Part shown: positions 33,069 through 42,018 of the stretch, in pieces
Layout of the letters: the number at the start of each line of letters is the position of its first letter
Numbering within the stretch: the stretch's first letter is position 1
Assembly: GCF_014803405.1 (NCBI RefSeq)
Contig: NZ_JACYFG010000038.1
Span: 124,001 to 188,000, forward strand
Reading direction: 5' to 3'
DNA length: 64,000 nucleotides
Source of the DNA: Pelagicoccus enzymogenes
GTDB lineage: Bacteria > Verrucomicrobiota > Verrucomicrobiia > Opitutales > Opitutaceae
Translations under genes and position numbers: made by a program
The notes under the pieces: model-generated
The model's input: the letters and a program-made list of their open reading frames with translations, nothing else
The model's database searches: none
Told to the model about the DNA's origin: nothing

Positions 33069-34454
33069 CTAGAAACCGTTTTGCTTCACGGTTGCGGCGT
33101 ACCACTTGGCCGAAGCCTTGGGCTGGCGCTCGCCGGTTTCGTAGTCGACCCAATGCAGGCCGAAGCGACGCGTGTAGCCTAGGGCCCACTCGAAATTGTC
33201 CATCATGCTCCAGCACATGTATCCACGCAGGTCGACGCCGTTCTGGATCGCCTCGTGGCAAGCGCCGATGTAGCCCTTGAGGAACTCCACGCGGCGGGTG
33301 TCGTTGAGGGCGACTTGGCGATCGTCCTCGCCCGGCATGGCGCAACCGTTCTCCGTGATGTAAATCGGCGGATGGTCGTAGCGCTTGTCGATCCACTCCA
33401 GCAGCTTCCGGCAACCCCAAGGCACGATGTTCCAGCCCATGTCGGTTTGCTCCCACTCCGGATCGCCCGCGAGCTCGACCTGCTGGTCTTCCATCATGCC
33501 GCCATTGCCCTTGATGTCGCCGGGACCGCTGACTTGCTGCTTCGGCTCCGACGCGATCATGGTCGTGTAGTGGTTCAAGCCGAAGAAGTCGGACGAGCCC
33601 TTGAGAAGCTTGGCGTCCTCCGGCGTGAACTGAGGCAAACGCTCGCCCACGCGCTCCCGCATCACCGCCGGGTAGTCGCCGAAGTAAACCGGATCCGCGA
33701 ACCAACCGAGGAAGAACTCGAGGGCCCGCTGCGCGGCGGCCTTGTCTCCCTCCGAATCGCTGGCCGGCTCGCGCCAGTCGCAATTGTTGGTGATGCCGAT
33801 CTGCCCCTTCTGATCGGCTTGGAATTCCTTGCGGTACACGTCCACGATGTAAGCGTGGGCCCGCAGCAAATTGTGGGCAGCTAGGTAGGGCTCGGATGCG
33901 GAAGCCCGCCCCGGCGCAAAATAGGCATTGCCATGACCGAGGAACGAGCTGCACCACGGTTCGTTGAGCGTGATCCAGTTCTTCACCCGGTCCCCAAAAC
34001 GCTCGAAGCAAATGCGCGCGTAATCCGCGAAGCGGTAGGCGATGCTGGGCTTGAGCAAGCCATCTTCTTCCAGCTGCAAGGCCAGCGGCAAATCCCAGTG
34101 GAAAAGCGTGACCCAAGGCGTGATGCCCGCCGCGACGAGGCCGTCGATGAGCTTGTTGTAGAAAGCGATGCCTTCCTCGTTGATCTCGCCCTTGCCCTGC
34201 GGCTGGATGCGCGACCAAGAAATGGAGAAACGGTAGCAGCCCACTCCCATTTGCTTCATCAGCTCGATGTCCTCCTCCCAGCGATGGTAGTGGTCGCAGG
34301 CGACGTCGCCGGTGTGCCCCTCCGCCGTCTTGCCGGGGATATGGGAAAACGCGTCCCAAATGCTGGGCCCCCGTCCACCGGTAGCGGCAGCGCCTTCGAT
34401 TTGGTAGGCCGCCGTAGCGGTGCCCCACAAGAATCCGTCTGGAAAAGTCTTCAT
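33069..34454 (-). CDS. Beta-glucosidase, glycoside hydrolase family 1
   Basis: A 461-residue GH1 enzyme starting MKTFPDGFLWGTATAAYQIEG. The acid/base Glu is E165 in ITLNEPW and the nucleophile is E368 in IYITENG. FHWDLPLAL and the NHYTT motif are also standard. It has no signal peptide, so it hydrolyses imported beta-linked di- or oligosaccharides in the cytoplasm. It ends with a strong terminator at 33001-33035 and is probably a single-gene unit. The start at 34454 is preferred over 34472 by family N-terminus. Confidence 0.95.
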   Translation of the reverse strand: MKTFPDGFLWGTATAAYQIEGAAATGGRGPSIWDAFSHIPGKTAEGHTGDVACDHYHRWEEDIELMKQMGVGCYRFSISWSRIQPQGKGEINEEGIAFYNKLIDGLVAAGITPWVTLFHWDLPLALQLEEDGLLKPSIAYRFADYARICFERFGDRVKNWITLNEPWCSSFLGHGNAYFAPGRASASEPYLAAHNLLRAHAYIVDVYRKEFQADQKGQIGITNNCDWREPASDSEGDKAAAQRALEFFLGWFADPVYFGDYPAVMRERVGERLPQFTPEDAKLLKGSSDFFGLNHYTTMIASEPKQQVSGPGDIKGNGGMMEDQQVELAGDPEWEQTDMGWNIVPWGCRKLLEWIDKRYDHPPIYITENGCAMPGEDDRQVALNDTRRVEFLKGYIGACHEAIQNGVDLRGYMCWSMMDNFEWALGYTRRFGLHWVDYETGERQPKASAKWYAATVKQNGF

Positions 34455-34560
34455 AATTCGCAACATCCCCACAAAGCCGGGGATGCCAAGTCACAAACAC
34501 CGTTTTCCAGGCGAACCCGCCCGTTTCCTCACCTTTCTTCCACTCGCACAAATGAGCGGA

Positions 34561-35709
34561 TCAGAGCTTCAAGCGCCTGAAGCTGATCGCCGCAGCTCGG
34601 CCCAACAAGCGCCCGAACAAACGCCAAGCCCAACGCCTCCAAAACGGCAAGTGATCCACGTAAACGTAGCTGTACTCCATCTCCCGCACAGCGCCCCGCG
34701 TCCGCTTGAAGGCCTCTGCTCCGGAACTGCGGTGAATCCAACACCCCAAACGCTCCCCTTCCAACGTGAGCAAAGCTGTTAGCTGCCGATACAATCCCAA
34801 TTGCGGCGACGCCTCCGTATCGTAGCCCAGAACTGGAGCCGTGATCCAGCCTTCGCAGCGATGGTACCCGACCACGCCGACCAGTTGCCCTCCATTACGC
34901 AAGCCAACGAATTTCAGAAATCCACAGGACGAGGCCGCGGTAAAGAAGGCGGCCGTAAAGTGGGGATTCAATGCCGTGTACTTCTCCAAATACAGCTTCC
35001 GGTAGAGTTCCTCCGCCCGCTCCCAATCAGCCCCCTCAAATTGTTCGCCTCGCGCCACCTCCAAACCTGACTTTTGCAAGAGTTCACAGTCGCGACGAAA
35101 ATTGGAGCGATCACGCTGAGCTCCTGACGGCGTATCCAAAAGATAGATCACCCGACTCGCCAGAGCCAGGAACCCCGATTGCTTCAGAGACGCAATCAAG
35201 GCGCCATTACAGGTTTCGTTCAGCGAGCGAAAGACAATCGCTCGCTGAGGTTCGTCACCACCCAGGCGATCCCGAATGGATTCAATCCGCGACTCCAAGC
35301 CAGCAGGATAGAGGTTCGTCGAAAGCAGCCAGTTGTTTACGAAAACCACCCGCTCGCTGCCCGCCAACCTGAGCAAACCGCCAAGCAAGAGGATCACCCC
35401 TTTCAAGGGAAAAGCGAGGGAGCCGAGATCCCGCTCTTCTAACTCGTAAGCGGCATAGTCGAGGTACTGAGACCGTAAGGAGCAGACGTAACAATTTTCG
35501 TAACCCGTTTCTGGATACACAAAAGGAATGTCATCCCCTTCCCCTTCAAGGCTCCGCACATCCGCTTTCACATTTCGCACGAACTCGTCAACTCCCCTAT
35601 CCAACAGGAGATGAAGATACGCTCGCCGAGCGAAACGCTCCTTTCGCCTGCTCTCCAAGAGCGAATCGTGTGGCTTACTCAATGGGTTCTCCATTCCAAC
35701 AAAGGTCAT
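34561..35709 (-). CDS. GNAT/FemAB-like acyltransferase, last gene of a five-gene operon
   Basis: A 382-residue protein with a GNAT-like second half: FVGLRNGGQLVGVVGYHRCEGW, then LGLYRQLTALLTLEGERLGCWIHRSSGAEAFKRTRGAV. The layout of a long variable N-terminus and a C-terminal acyl-CoA or aminoacyl fold resembles FemAB/GNAT proteins of natural-product and cell-wall clusters. The start overlaps the ATP-grasp gene by 35 bp (20 bp if the Met at 35694 is used), so translation is coupled. Role inferred from context: N-acylation or amide transfer onto the product of the cluster. The substrate is unknown. Confidence 0.6.
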   Translation of the reverse strand: MTFVGMENPLSKPHDSLLESRRKERFARRAYLHLLLDRGVDEFVRNVKADVRSLEGEGDDIPFVYPETGYENCYVCSLRSQYLDYAAYELEERDLGSLAFPLKGVILLLGGLLRLAGSERVVFVNNWLLSTNLYPAGLESRIESIRDRLGGDEPQRAIVFRSLNETCNGALIASLKQSGFLALASRVIYLLDTPSGAQRDRSNFRRDCELLQKSGLEVARGEQFEGADWERAEELYRKLYLEKYTALNPHFTAAFFTAASSCGFLKFVGLRNGGQLVGVVGYHRCEGWITAPVLGYDTEASPQLGLYRQLTALLTLEGERLGCWIHRSSGAEAFKRTRGAVREMEYSYVYVDHLPFWRRWAWRLFGRLLGRAAAISFRRLKL

Positions 35710-36805
35710 GCACGAGCTCCTCCTCTAAGCTACGTCGATTCCACAAGGCCCGAAGCAGGAAGCCAAGGATCGTCACGCATTGCGCCAGAGCGGGTAGCGG
35801 ATCCGCCCATCGGAAAACCACATCCTTGAAGTCGTCCCTCGCACCCACAAATAAACTGGGTAGTCGAAGTCCCTTGGGCTTCAGCCTCGTTTTGCCAAGA
35901 GGACTAGGCGCTCCATCAATAATCGCTCGAACCACGGCGGCGTCCTCCGCTAAGAGATGCAATCCACTCGTCGCTCGCGGATTGCACTCGATCGCCCGAG
36001 CCGTTCCCGCGGCATCTACGATAAAGTCAAACGAGATCTGGCCCGAGAAGGCGTTCGCTTCCACGAAGCGGCGTAGCCATTTCTCAGCCGAAGAACACTC
36101 CACTGCCTCGAAGGCGATCGAGGGTCCCGTCGCTGCCTCCTTGGCCAAGGCTTTATAAATCACGCCTGATAACACTCGTCCCTCACGGGCAATTGCGTAG
36201 GCGTGCAGCCCCTCGCCCTCGAGGAAGGTCTGCACCACCCACTGTCGTCCTCTGCCTTCCCATCTCAGATCCTTTCCTGAGACGATCTTGGTTTCGCATC
36301 CGAACCGTGAATACACCGGCTTTACCACATACTTTCGCGAACGATCTATCGCAGCCAAAACTTGCTCGCTCAACACCCACGTTTCAGGAACCGCTAAGCC
36401 CAGCTCATGAGCGTGCTCGATGAAACGATCCTTGCAGTGCAGTCTCTCCAAAATTGAAAACTCCGGAGCGAAGACCTGACAATAGCGAGACAACCGTCCC
36501 CGATGTCGCGAAATGTAGAAAATCTCCTCGCAAGTTGGCACTAGAATGCCAACCCCTTCAGCCCTCACGATTTCCAGCAGAGCGGCGATGAAGGCTGCTG
36601 TTCGAAACCGAGGCGAAGGCACCTTGTAGTATGCTTGCACATAGCGACTCGCTGCACAAAGCAAGCCTCCCTCGCTTTCCGCCACGACCACCGTCCATCC
36701 TCGCCTGCCAAACAGGCGACACATTTCCAGAGCCACCGGCGAACGGCCGCCGGTCACCAGCACAGTGCCCAGCCTTTCCCTCAACACGATCTCACCAGGC
36801 GACAC
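35675..36805 (-). CDS. ATP-grasp domain ligase
   Basis: A 376-residue ATP-grasp protein. It opens with a pre-ATP-grasp fold (VLVTGGRSPVALEMCRLFGRRGWTVVVAE). The ATP-binding part has KYVVKPVYSRFGCETKIV, QTFLEGEGLHAYAIAREG, and FDFIVDAAGTARAIECNPRATSG, where E and N bind magnesium. These enzymes join a carboxylate to an amine or similar nucleophile with ATP. It uses a GTG start and overlaps the metallo-beta-lactamase-fold gene by 25 bp. In this operon it would link an acyl or amino acid unit to the ketosynthase product. Confidence 0.8.
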   Translation of the reverse strand: MSPGEIVLRERLGTVLVTGGRSPVALEMCRLFGRRGWTVVVAESEGGLLCAASRYVQAYYKVPSPRFRTAAFIAALLEIVRAEGVGILVPTCEEIFYISRHRGRLSRYCQVFAPEFSILERLHCKDRFIEHAHELGLAVPETWVLSEQVLAAIDRSRKYVVKPVYSRFGCETKIVSGKDLRWEGRGRQWVVQTFLEGEGLHAYAIAREGRVLSGVIYKALAKEAATGPSIAFEAVECSSAEKWLRRFVEANAFSGQISFDFIVDAAGTARAIECNPRATSGLHLLAEDAAVVRAIIDGAPSPLGKTRLKPKGLRLPSLFVGARDDFKDVVFRWADPLPALAQCVTILGFLLRALWNRRSLEEELVHDLCWNGEPIE

Positions 36806-37620
36806 TCCGCCTCCTCCAAAGATACGCGACAGTGCGACGGTACGAACTTCCAGTTCGGATGAGAGAGAGCTAAACGGTGCAGCTTCTCCAGGTTTTCCAA
36901 CAAAGCTTTCCAGTCGTCATGGATCCACCGAGTCAGGCTACTGGGAGGACAGTTTCGCGAAATCGCCTGACTGCTCCAAGCCGCATCCGAAACCAGAAAG
37001 CAAGCGGCATCCGGACCACCCAGCATACAGGCGACTTGCCGCGGAGCATGCCCATCGATCAAGACGCACCTCACCTCGCCATCGCCAAAAAGGTCGTAAA
37101 CCTTCCCAAACACTGAAAGCAGAGAGTCGAACACCATGGAAAGATCTTCCACATAATCGCATCGCGTCTCGAAATCGTCCGGCAATAGATCTCGACGAAA
37201 CCCTAGCCGCCTTGGATGGCGAAGAGCAGATTCGTATCCAACCCTTGAACACAAAAATCGACTTTTCGCAAATAGCCGAGCACCCCCTATGTGGTCGGGA
37301 TGGAAGTGTGAAAGCACCACTAAAGAGATATCCTCTGGACGCAACCCCAACTTCGCCAACCCCGCAACGACGCTCGTTTTCCTTGAAACATCAACGTTCA
37401 TCACCCGAGCGTAGAGCCGCATCGAAAAGGACGCAGTCGCAGCGCCTATCTCGGGATCGTATCCAGTGTCGTACAAAACCCACCCCAACTGCGGATGCTT
37501 AAAAACGGAACAAAGGGCCGGAAAACCAACATCGCGCCAAGGAGACCCTCTCAAGCTCAGCGCCTCCTTTTGCGAGCAACATCCCGCGGCAAAAAACCGA
37601 ACGCATTCGATACTATTCAC
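36781..37620 (-). CDS. Metallo-beta-lactamase-fold hydrolase
   Basis: A 279-residue protein with the zinc-binding motif HFHPDH (H105, H107, D109, H110), a later GH in VLIDGHAPRQVA, and a DAAW aspartate. It is the lactonase/hydrolase type rather than a true beta-lactamase. The GTG start lies inside the end of the SDR gene (8-bp overlap) and the stop inside the ATP-grasp gene, so it is translated in step with both. It may hydrolyse a thioester or lactone intermediate, or release product. A quorum-quenching lactonase is a less likely alternative given the context. Confidence 0.8.
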   Translation of the reverse strand: MNSIECVRFFAAGCCSQKEALSLRGSPWRDVGFPALCSVFKHPQLGWVLYDTGYDPEIGAATASFSMRLYARVMNVDVSRKTSVVAGLAKLGLRPEDISLVVLSHFHPDHIGGARLFAKSRFLCSRVGYESALRHPRRLGFRRDLLPDDFETRCDYVEDLSMVFDSLLSVFGKVYDLFGDGEVRCVLIDGHAPRQVACMLGGPDAACFLVSDAAWSSQAISRNCPPSSLTRWIHDDWKALLENLEKLHRLALSHPNWKFVPSHCRVSLEEAECRLVRSC

Positions 37621-38599
37621 CCTCAGCCTCCTTCATCGATTCGACGGTGCGTCGCACTCCCTCCTCTATCGTGCAGCACGGAACATAGCCCAAGCGCTCG
37701 CGAGCGTTCGAAATATCCAAAGTTTGGTCATGGCACAGGAGCCCCACCGTGTAGCGAGTGAGCGGTGGCTCCCCCAAGCCCAAGACTCTCGCTAGCGATT
37801 CAACTCCACTGCCGACACGTTTCATAAGCCAAACGGGCGTATTCAACTTTCGTGGACAAACACCAATCCCTTTCATCACTTGATCGAAGAAATCTGCGAT
37901 AAGCACCGGCTGCCCATTAGATACATTGTAAACCTGCCTCCAAGCCGCTGGCTCCGCTTTCACCACGAGAGAAACCAGTTGCACAAGATTTTCCACATAG
38001 GTCAAATCCACCCAAACCTCCCCTTTTCGGGGCAAGGGGAACCAACCCTTGCGAGCGATCCGCAATACCCGTGGAATGATAGATCCATCGCCTGGACCAA
38101 AAATCCCCCGCGGGCGCAGGACGACCCAATCAAGCCCCTCCGCTTCCATGATCACCCGCTCCGCAGCTACCTTCGAACGCGTGTAGCAAGAGGGAGAGGG
38201 CTCCGCCAAAGCGGCCGACTCGGCTATCTCGAAGCGATCCCGAAAGTTGAAATAAACACTGGAGGAAGAGATATAAACGAGCTTTCCAATCCCATTCTTT
38301 CGACAGGCCTCAACAACATTCTTCGTACCCAATACATTGATACGATAAAATTTCTCATAGGGTCCCCATACCGACGAGAGAGCCGCCGCATGAACGACGA
38401 TGTCCAAGCCTTCGAACGCCTGCACAAGACCTTGCCGGTCCTGCAGGTCGACCGACACGAATCGCAAGCCTTGAAGCTCCAGCCCTCTCCCTTTTTTCCC
38501 GTCGCGCCCCAAAGCCAGCACCTCATGCCCTGCGGCTTGCAAGCCGCGGCATAGGTGATGCCCCAAGAATCCGGTGGCTCCTGTAATTCCTATTCGCAT
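37613..38599 (-). CDS. NAD(P)-dependent epimerase/dehydratase, 3-beta-HSD-like SDR
   Basis: A 328-residue extended SDR. The Rossmann motif GITGATGFLGHHL is at the N-terminus, which favours the ATG at 38599. The active site has ISSSSVY and YTRSK (YxxxK). INVLGTKNVVEACRKNG is the 3-beta-HSD/OleD-like segment. Together with the neighbouring ketosynthase III this recalls the OleA-OleD pair of long-chain olefin synthesis, where OleD reduces the beta-keto acid, but OleB and OleC are missing. It is 10 bp after the ketosynthase gene and overlaps the next gene by 8 bp. Confidence 0.82.
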   Translation of the reverse strand: MRIGITGATGFLGHHLCRGLQAAGHEVLALGRDGKKGRGLELQGLRFVSVDLQDRQGLVQAFEGLDIVVHAAALSSVWGPYEKFYRINVLGTKNVVEACRKNGIGKLVYISSSSVYFNFRDRFEIAESAALAEPSPSCYTRSKVAAERVIMEAEGLDWVVLRPRGIFGPGDGSIIPRVLRIARKGWFPLPRKGEVWVDLTYVENLVQLVSLVVKAEPAAWRQVYNVSNGQPVLIADFFDQVMKGIGVCPRKLNTPVWLMKRVGSGVESLARVLGLGEPPLTRYTVGLLCHDQTLDISNARERLGYVPCCTIEEGVRRTVESMKEAEGE

Positions 38600-38609
38600 T
38601 CGTACAAAG

Positions 38610-39614
38610 CTATATCTCAAAAAGTAGGCTCGCTATGGATACACCGGCCGAAGTTCCCACCAGCAGCAACTTGTCTCCCCTTTGCAATGGAGTTCTCTTC
38701 CGCAGCTCGTGCAAAGCCATGGGAATGCTCGCAGCGATGGTATTGCCCACCTGAGGATAGATTCGCAGCAGCTTATCCTCTGGAATGCCTAGCCGCTTTC
38801 CCAAAAGATCGACCGCAGGTCCGGAAGCCTGGTGGGGAACAACCGCTTTGATGTCTTTCCAACGCAAGCCTTGCTCCTGCATCAAGGAGGAAACCTGGGC
38901 GCCAAGGTGCTGGGAAACTAACTTGAAGAGCTGCTTCCCCTTCATCCTGAACAGGTAATTCTCGAGACGAAACGCCCGACGCGTCGGATGGTACAAGCTT
39001 CCGCCGCCTTTCAACTCCGCCAGTTCCAGCCCCTCAGGAAAAGTGCGCATCTTGAAGGCTAGGACCTTGCCCGCTCCCGCCTCTCGACTAAGCAACACCG
39101 CCGCCGCCCCGTCCCCCATCAAGGCAGCGCTTTCTGCGTCGGTGAAGTCGATGCCCGCGGAAGCGATTTCCGACGACACCAGCAAAACGCAGCGGGAACG
39201 GCCGGTGGAAATCAATTGAGCGGCGTGATCGAAAGCCACGAGAAAGGATAGGCACGTAGCGTTGATATCGTAAGCCGCAAGGTGAGAAGCGGAGTTATCC
39301 ATCGCCCCCAATATGCGAGCCGCAGTGCAGGGAATCGGCTGTTCCGGAGTGCCGCTCGCGCAGATCAAGGTGTCGACTTCCCTCAGGTCGACCCCCGCCT
39401 CAGCCAATGCCTGCTTCGCCGCCATCGCGCCCATCTCCGACTGCGTTTCCTTTTCCACCCAGCGCCGCTCCAAAACCCCTGCATGACGGGCCGTCCAACC
39501 TTCCGCTCGACCCATCATACGATCCAACTCGGACGCGGACACAATCCGGGATGGCAGGTAGGCGCCGGTTCCAGCGACACCGAAAGTCATACTATTATCG
39601 TTCGTTTTGTTCAT
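38610..39614 (-). CDS. 3-oxoacyl-ACP synthase III-like ketosynthase (FabH/OleA superfamily)
   Basis: A 334-residue thiolase-fold condensing enzyme with the full triad: C121 in DINATCLSFLVAF, H261 in VVPHQASGP, and N291 in QVGNTIAASIP. The genome's own fabH is not likely to be this one, because here it leads a tight biosynthetic operon (SDR, metallo-hydrolase, ATP-grasp, GNAT). It probably condenses an acyl-CoA or acyl-ACP with a second acyl unit to start a specialised metabolite. An in-frame Met at residue 9 is an alternative start. The upstream 328 bp hold its promoter, back to back with the vWA gene. Confidence 0.85.
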   Translation of the reverse strand: MNKTNDNSMTFGVAGTGAYLPSRIVSASELDRMMGRAEGWTARHAGVLERRWVEKETQSEMGAMAAKQALAEAGVDLREVDTLICASGTPEQPIPCTAARILGAMDNSASHLAAYDINATCLSFLVAFDHAAQLISTGRSRCVLLVSSEIASAGIDFTDAESAALMGDGAAAVLLSREAGAGKVLAFKMRTFPEGLELAELKGGGSLYHPTRRAFRLENYLFRMKGKQLFKLVSQHLGAQVSSLMQEQGLRWKDIKAVVPHQASGPAVDLLGKRLGIPEDKLLRIYPQVGNTIAASIPMALHELRKRTPLQRGDKLLLVGTSAGVSIASLLFEI

Positions 39615-39942
39615 GAGCTACAAAGCCTTGGTTTTCTTCAGCAACCTACTTTGGCATCAGTTGCGCCAAGACCTCGCCTTTTAGCTTAAGCCAATAGCAA
39701 ACAATGACTTAAGAAACCAACAAAATTGCAGTCTACTTTCGATGGACAAAAAATGCCAAGCGGCAACCGGCGTATCGCGCCCCCTAACCAATCCCCAACA
39801 CTAGGACTGCTTTTCACGAAGCGAACTTAGAGAATTTCTGAATCCGTACTGAGAGTTCCTACGAATCATTAGTCGCTTGCCGGCAAGCTTACGTGGGACG
39901 CCCTCCGCGTTCCGTATTTGAACCTCAACTACGTAAGCTAAT
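39615..39942. promoter_or_regulatory. Divergent intergenic region with overlapping, mutually exclusive hairpins before the vWA gene
   Basis: No gene was found in these 328 bp. Near the right end a perfect palindrome GCTTGCCGGCAAGC (39875-39888) shares three bases with a second perfect inverted repeat, AGCTTACGT (39886-39894) with ACGTAAGCT (39931-39939). The latter ends three bases before the vWA ATG, so its hairpin would hide the ribosome site. Both cannot form at once. The left part should hold the promoter of the ketosynthase operon, but no clear boxes are seen. Confidence 0.4.
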
Positions 39943-41916
39943 ATGAAATCTGTGTGTGATCGTGTGTGGCGCAGCCTCGCTTGCAAAAGCGCGGCCTGCA
40001 CGCTTGCAGGGCTCCTCCTCGGCGGAACCCTTGCCTCCCAAACCGAAGAGGAGGAAGAAGAGATATTTGAATTGAGCCCTTTCGAGGTAACTGGAGCGGC
40101 CGACGTCGGCTACCGAGCGACCTCGGTCTTGTCCGGCTCGCGTATCAATACGAAACTCGGCGCTACGGTAGGCGGAGCCCAAGACATCCGTTACATGCGA
40201 AGCTTGGTGGAGGACGGCGTCATTCCCAGCTCCGCCAGCTTCACTCCCGAAGGCCTCTTCAGCGAGCACGACCTACCCATCGGTGGGCTGGCTCCGGAGG
40301 GCTGGCTCTTCGACATCGCCGCCCAAGCCATGCCCTTCCACTCCAGCAGCCAGCCCAGAGTCGAGGCGCTTGCCCAACTCGGCTTCGTCTCGGGCATCGA
40401 CGCCGCCACCTTCCAGCCCGCCCCCTTGAATCTGGTGGCCGTGGTCGACAAGTCCGGCTCTATGAACGGACAACCTCTTGATCTCGTGCGTAAAAGCCTC
40501 AAACAGGCAGTCAGCCAAATGGGGAGCGACGACCAAATCTCGATCGTACTTTACGGCAGCTCCACCGAAGTGCACTTGCAACCAACAGTAGTCACGGAAG
40601 ATAACCGTACCCAAATAATGGATTCAATCGATAGAATCCAAAGCTACGGCAGCACTGCCATGGAAATGGGACTTCAGCTCGGCTACGAAACGGCAAGAAA
40701 AAGCCAGAAAACCTTCTCTGGTCGAACTCGCCTGATGCTCTTCACCGACGAGCGACCCAACGTTGGCCGTACCGACGCCCACAGCTTCATGAGCATGGCA
40801 AAAGCAGCCTCCGAGGAGGGAATCGGACTCACCACCATCGGCGTCAGCGTACACTTTGGAGCGGATCTCGCAGAAACGATCAGCTCCGTACGCGGCGGAA
40901 ACCTCTTCTATTTCGAAGATCAGGAATCAATGGAAAACACATTCCGCAAGGAATTCGACACCATGGTCCTGGAACTTGCTTACGACATGAATCTGCGAAT
41001 CGATCCTACCGAAGGAGTCTCAATCACTGGAATGTATGGAATCCCTGGAGACGCTGTAAGCTGGGAAGAAGACGGCAGCCTCAACCTCGAGGTGTCGACC
41101 CTCTTCGCCAGCCGCAACAAAGGAGCCATCTACCTAGGTTTCGGCCGGGCAGATCCTTCTGAGCAAGCTTCGCTCGGCGACGGTCCTCTCGCCACCGCCT
41201 CAATCACTTATACGCAGGCTGACAACCGAAAGAATCGCCACTCCGAGGTCCCCATCGTCTTCACTCCCGCAAACCAAAGACAAGAAGGCCTCCTCAAAGG
41301 CAGCTACCTAGTAGAGCAATACGCGTCGATGAAGCTTGCCACCCTCTTGTATGAATCGTCCCAATACGAGCAGGCTGCAAAGCTTGCCCTCGAATTCGCC
41401 GACAGGGACCTTCCCCTCGCCGACAAAGGTCTCGAGCAAGAATGCAAATTAGCCAATGAGTTCGCCAAGCACCTCCTCGACGACTGCAAGCAACGCGGCA
41501 TCGCTGTCGCCGGCTACCATAAGGAAAAACGCAACGGCAAAAGCGATTCTCTCTTCGGTGAATGGGTCGAGCGCGACTCTGGCCTACTCGATGAGACCAA
41601 AGAAATACTGCGTATCACTCCCGAGCAAACCGCAGAGCTCTACGACTCTACCGAGACGAATCCGCTGCGCTTCATCGACGAATCAAGTATCGAGATCAGC
41701 CGTCGCTACATAGTATTCAAAGACTGGGGACAAATGTTTCGCTACCGCCTAGGCAAAGACACGCTTGAGCTGCAGGATGGCGACAAAACCACCACCTATA
41801 GGAGATCCCCCGGTCTCGCCCAAGTCCGAGAGAGCTCTCTCCTGGACCAACTGAGAGCGAAAGTAAGCGGCTTGCCCGAACCACGCGGGCCCGACGTGTT
41901 CTCCGCTACACGCTGA
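39943..41916 (+). CDS. von Willebrand A domain protein with TonB-receptor-like N-terminal leader
   Basis: A 657-residue exported protein: signal peptide (about residues 1-32), a run of six Glu, then FELSPFEVTG and DVGYRATSVLSGSRINTKL (residues 42-72). This is the segment seen in front of the plug domain of many Opitutae TonB-dependent receptors. A vWA domain follows with MIDAS D169-K-S171-G-S173 and the YGSTAMEMG threonine site, resembling YfbK-type proteins (DIRYMRSLVEDGVIP, SEHDLP). The C-terminal 200 residues are not recognised. It is probably periplasmic or outer-membrane associated; the binding partner is unknown. The RBS is poor and covered by an inverted repeat. Confidence 0.75.
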   Translation: MKSVCDRVWRSLACKSAACTLAGLLLGGTLASQTEEEEEEIFELSPFEVTGAADVGYRATSVLSGSRINTKLGATVGGAQDIRYMRSLVEDGVIPSSASFTPEGLFSEHDLPIGGLAPEGWLFDIAAQAMPFHSSSQPRVEALAQLGFVSGIDAATFQPAPLNLVAVVDKSGSMNGQPLDLVRKSLKQAVSQMGSDDQISIVLYGSSTEVHLQPTVVTEDNRTQIMDSIDRIQSYGSTAMEMGLQLGYETARKSQKTFSGRTRLMLFTDERPNVGRTDAHSFMSMAKAASEEGIGLTTIGVSVHFGADLAETISSVRGGNLFYFEDQESMENTFRKEFDTMVLELAYDMNLRIDPTEGVSITGMYGIPGDAVSWEEDGSLNLEVSTLFASRNKGAIYLGFGRADPSEQASLGDGPLATASITYTQADNRKNRHSEVPIVFTPANQRQEGLLKGSYLVEQYASMKLATLLYESSQYEQAAKLALEFADRDLPLADKGLEQECKLANEFAKHLLDDCKQRGIAVAGYHKEKRNGKSDSLFGEWVERDSGLLDETKEILRITPEQTAELYDSTETNPLRFIDESSIEISRRYIVFKDWGQMFRYRLGKDTLELQDGDKTTTYRRSPGLAQVRESSLLDQLRAKVSGLPEPRGPDVFSATR

Positions 41917-42018
41917 GGCACTCTATTGGAAGAGGAGGCAAAAGCGCAGTGAGATTCGACCTCGTGGAGTTGACCGGTTTGCTGGTTCGGAATCCTTTTA
42001 CGGACCGCAGACAGAACT

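Noticed and set aside
33037-34551. Long second frame over the GH1 gene
   Set aside because: The composition (Arg, Gly, Leu without domains) is that of a shifted frame of a GC-rich gene. The GH1 frame contains both catalytic glutamates.
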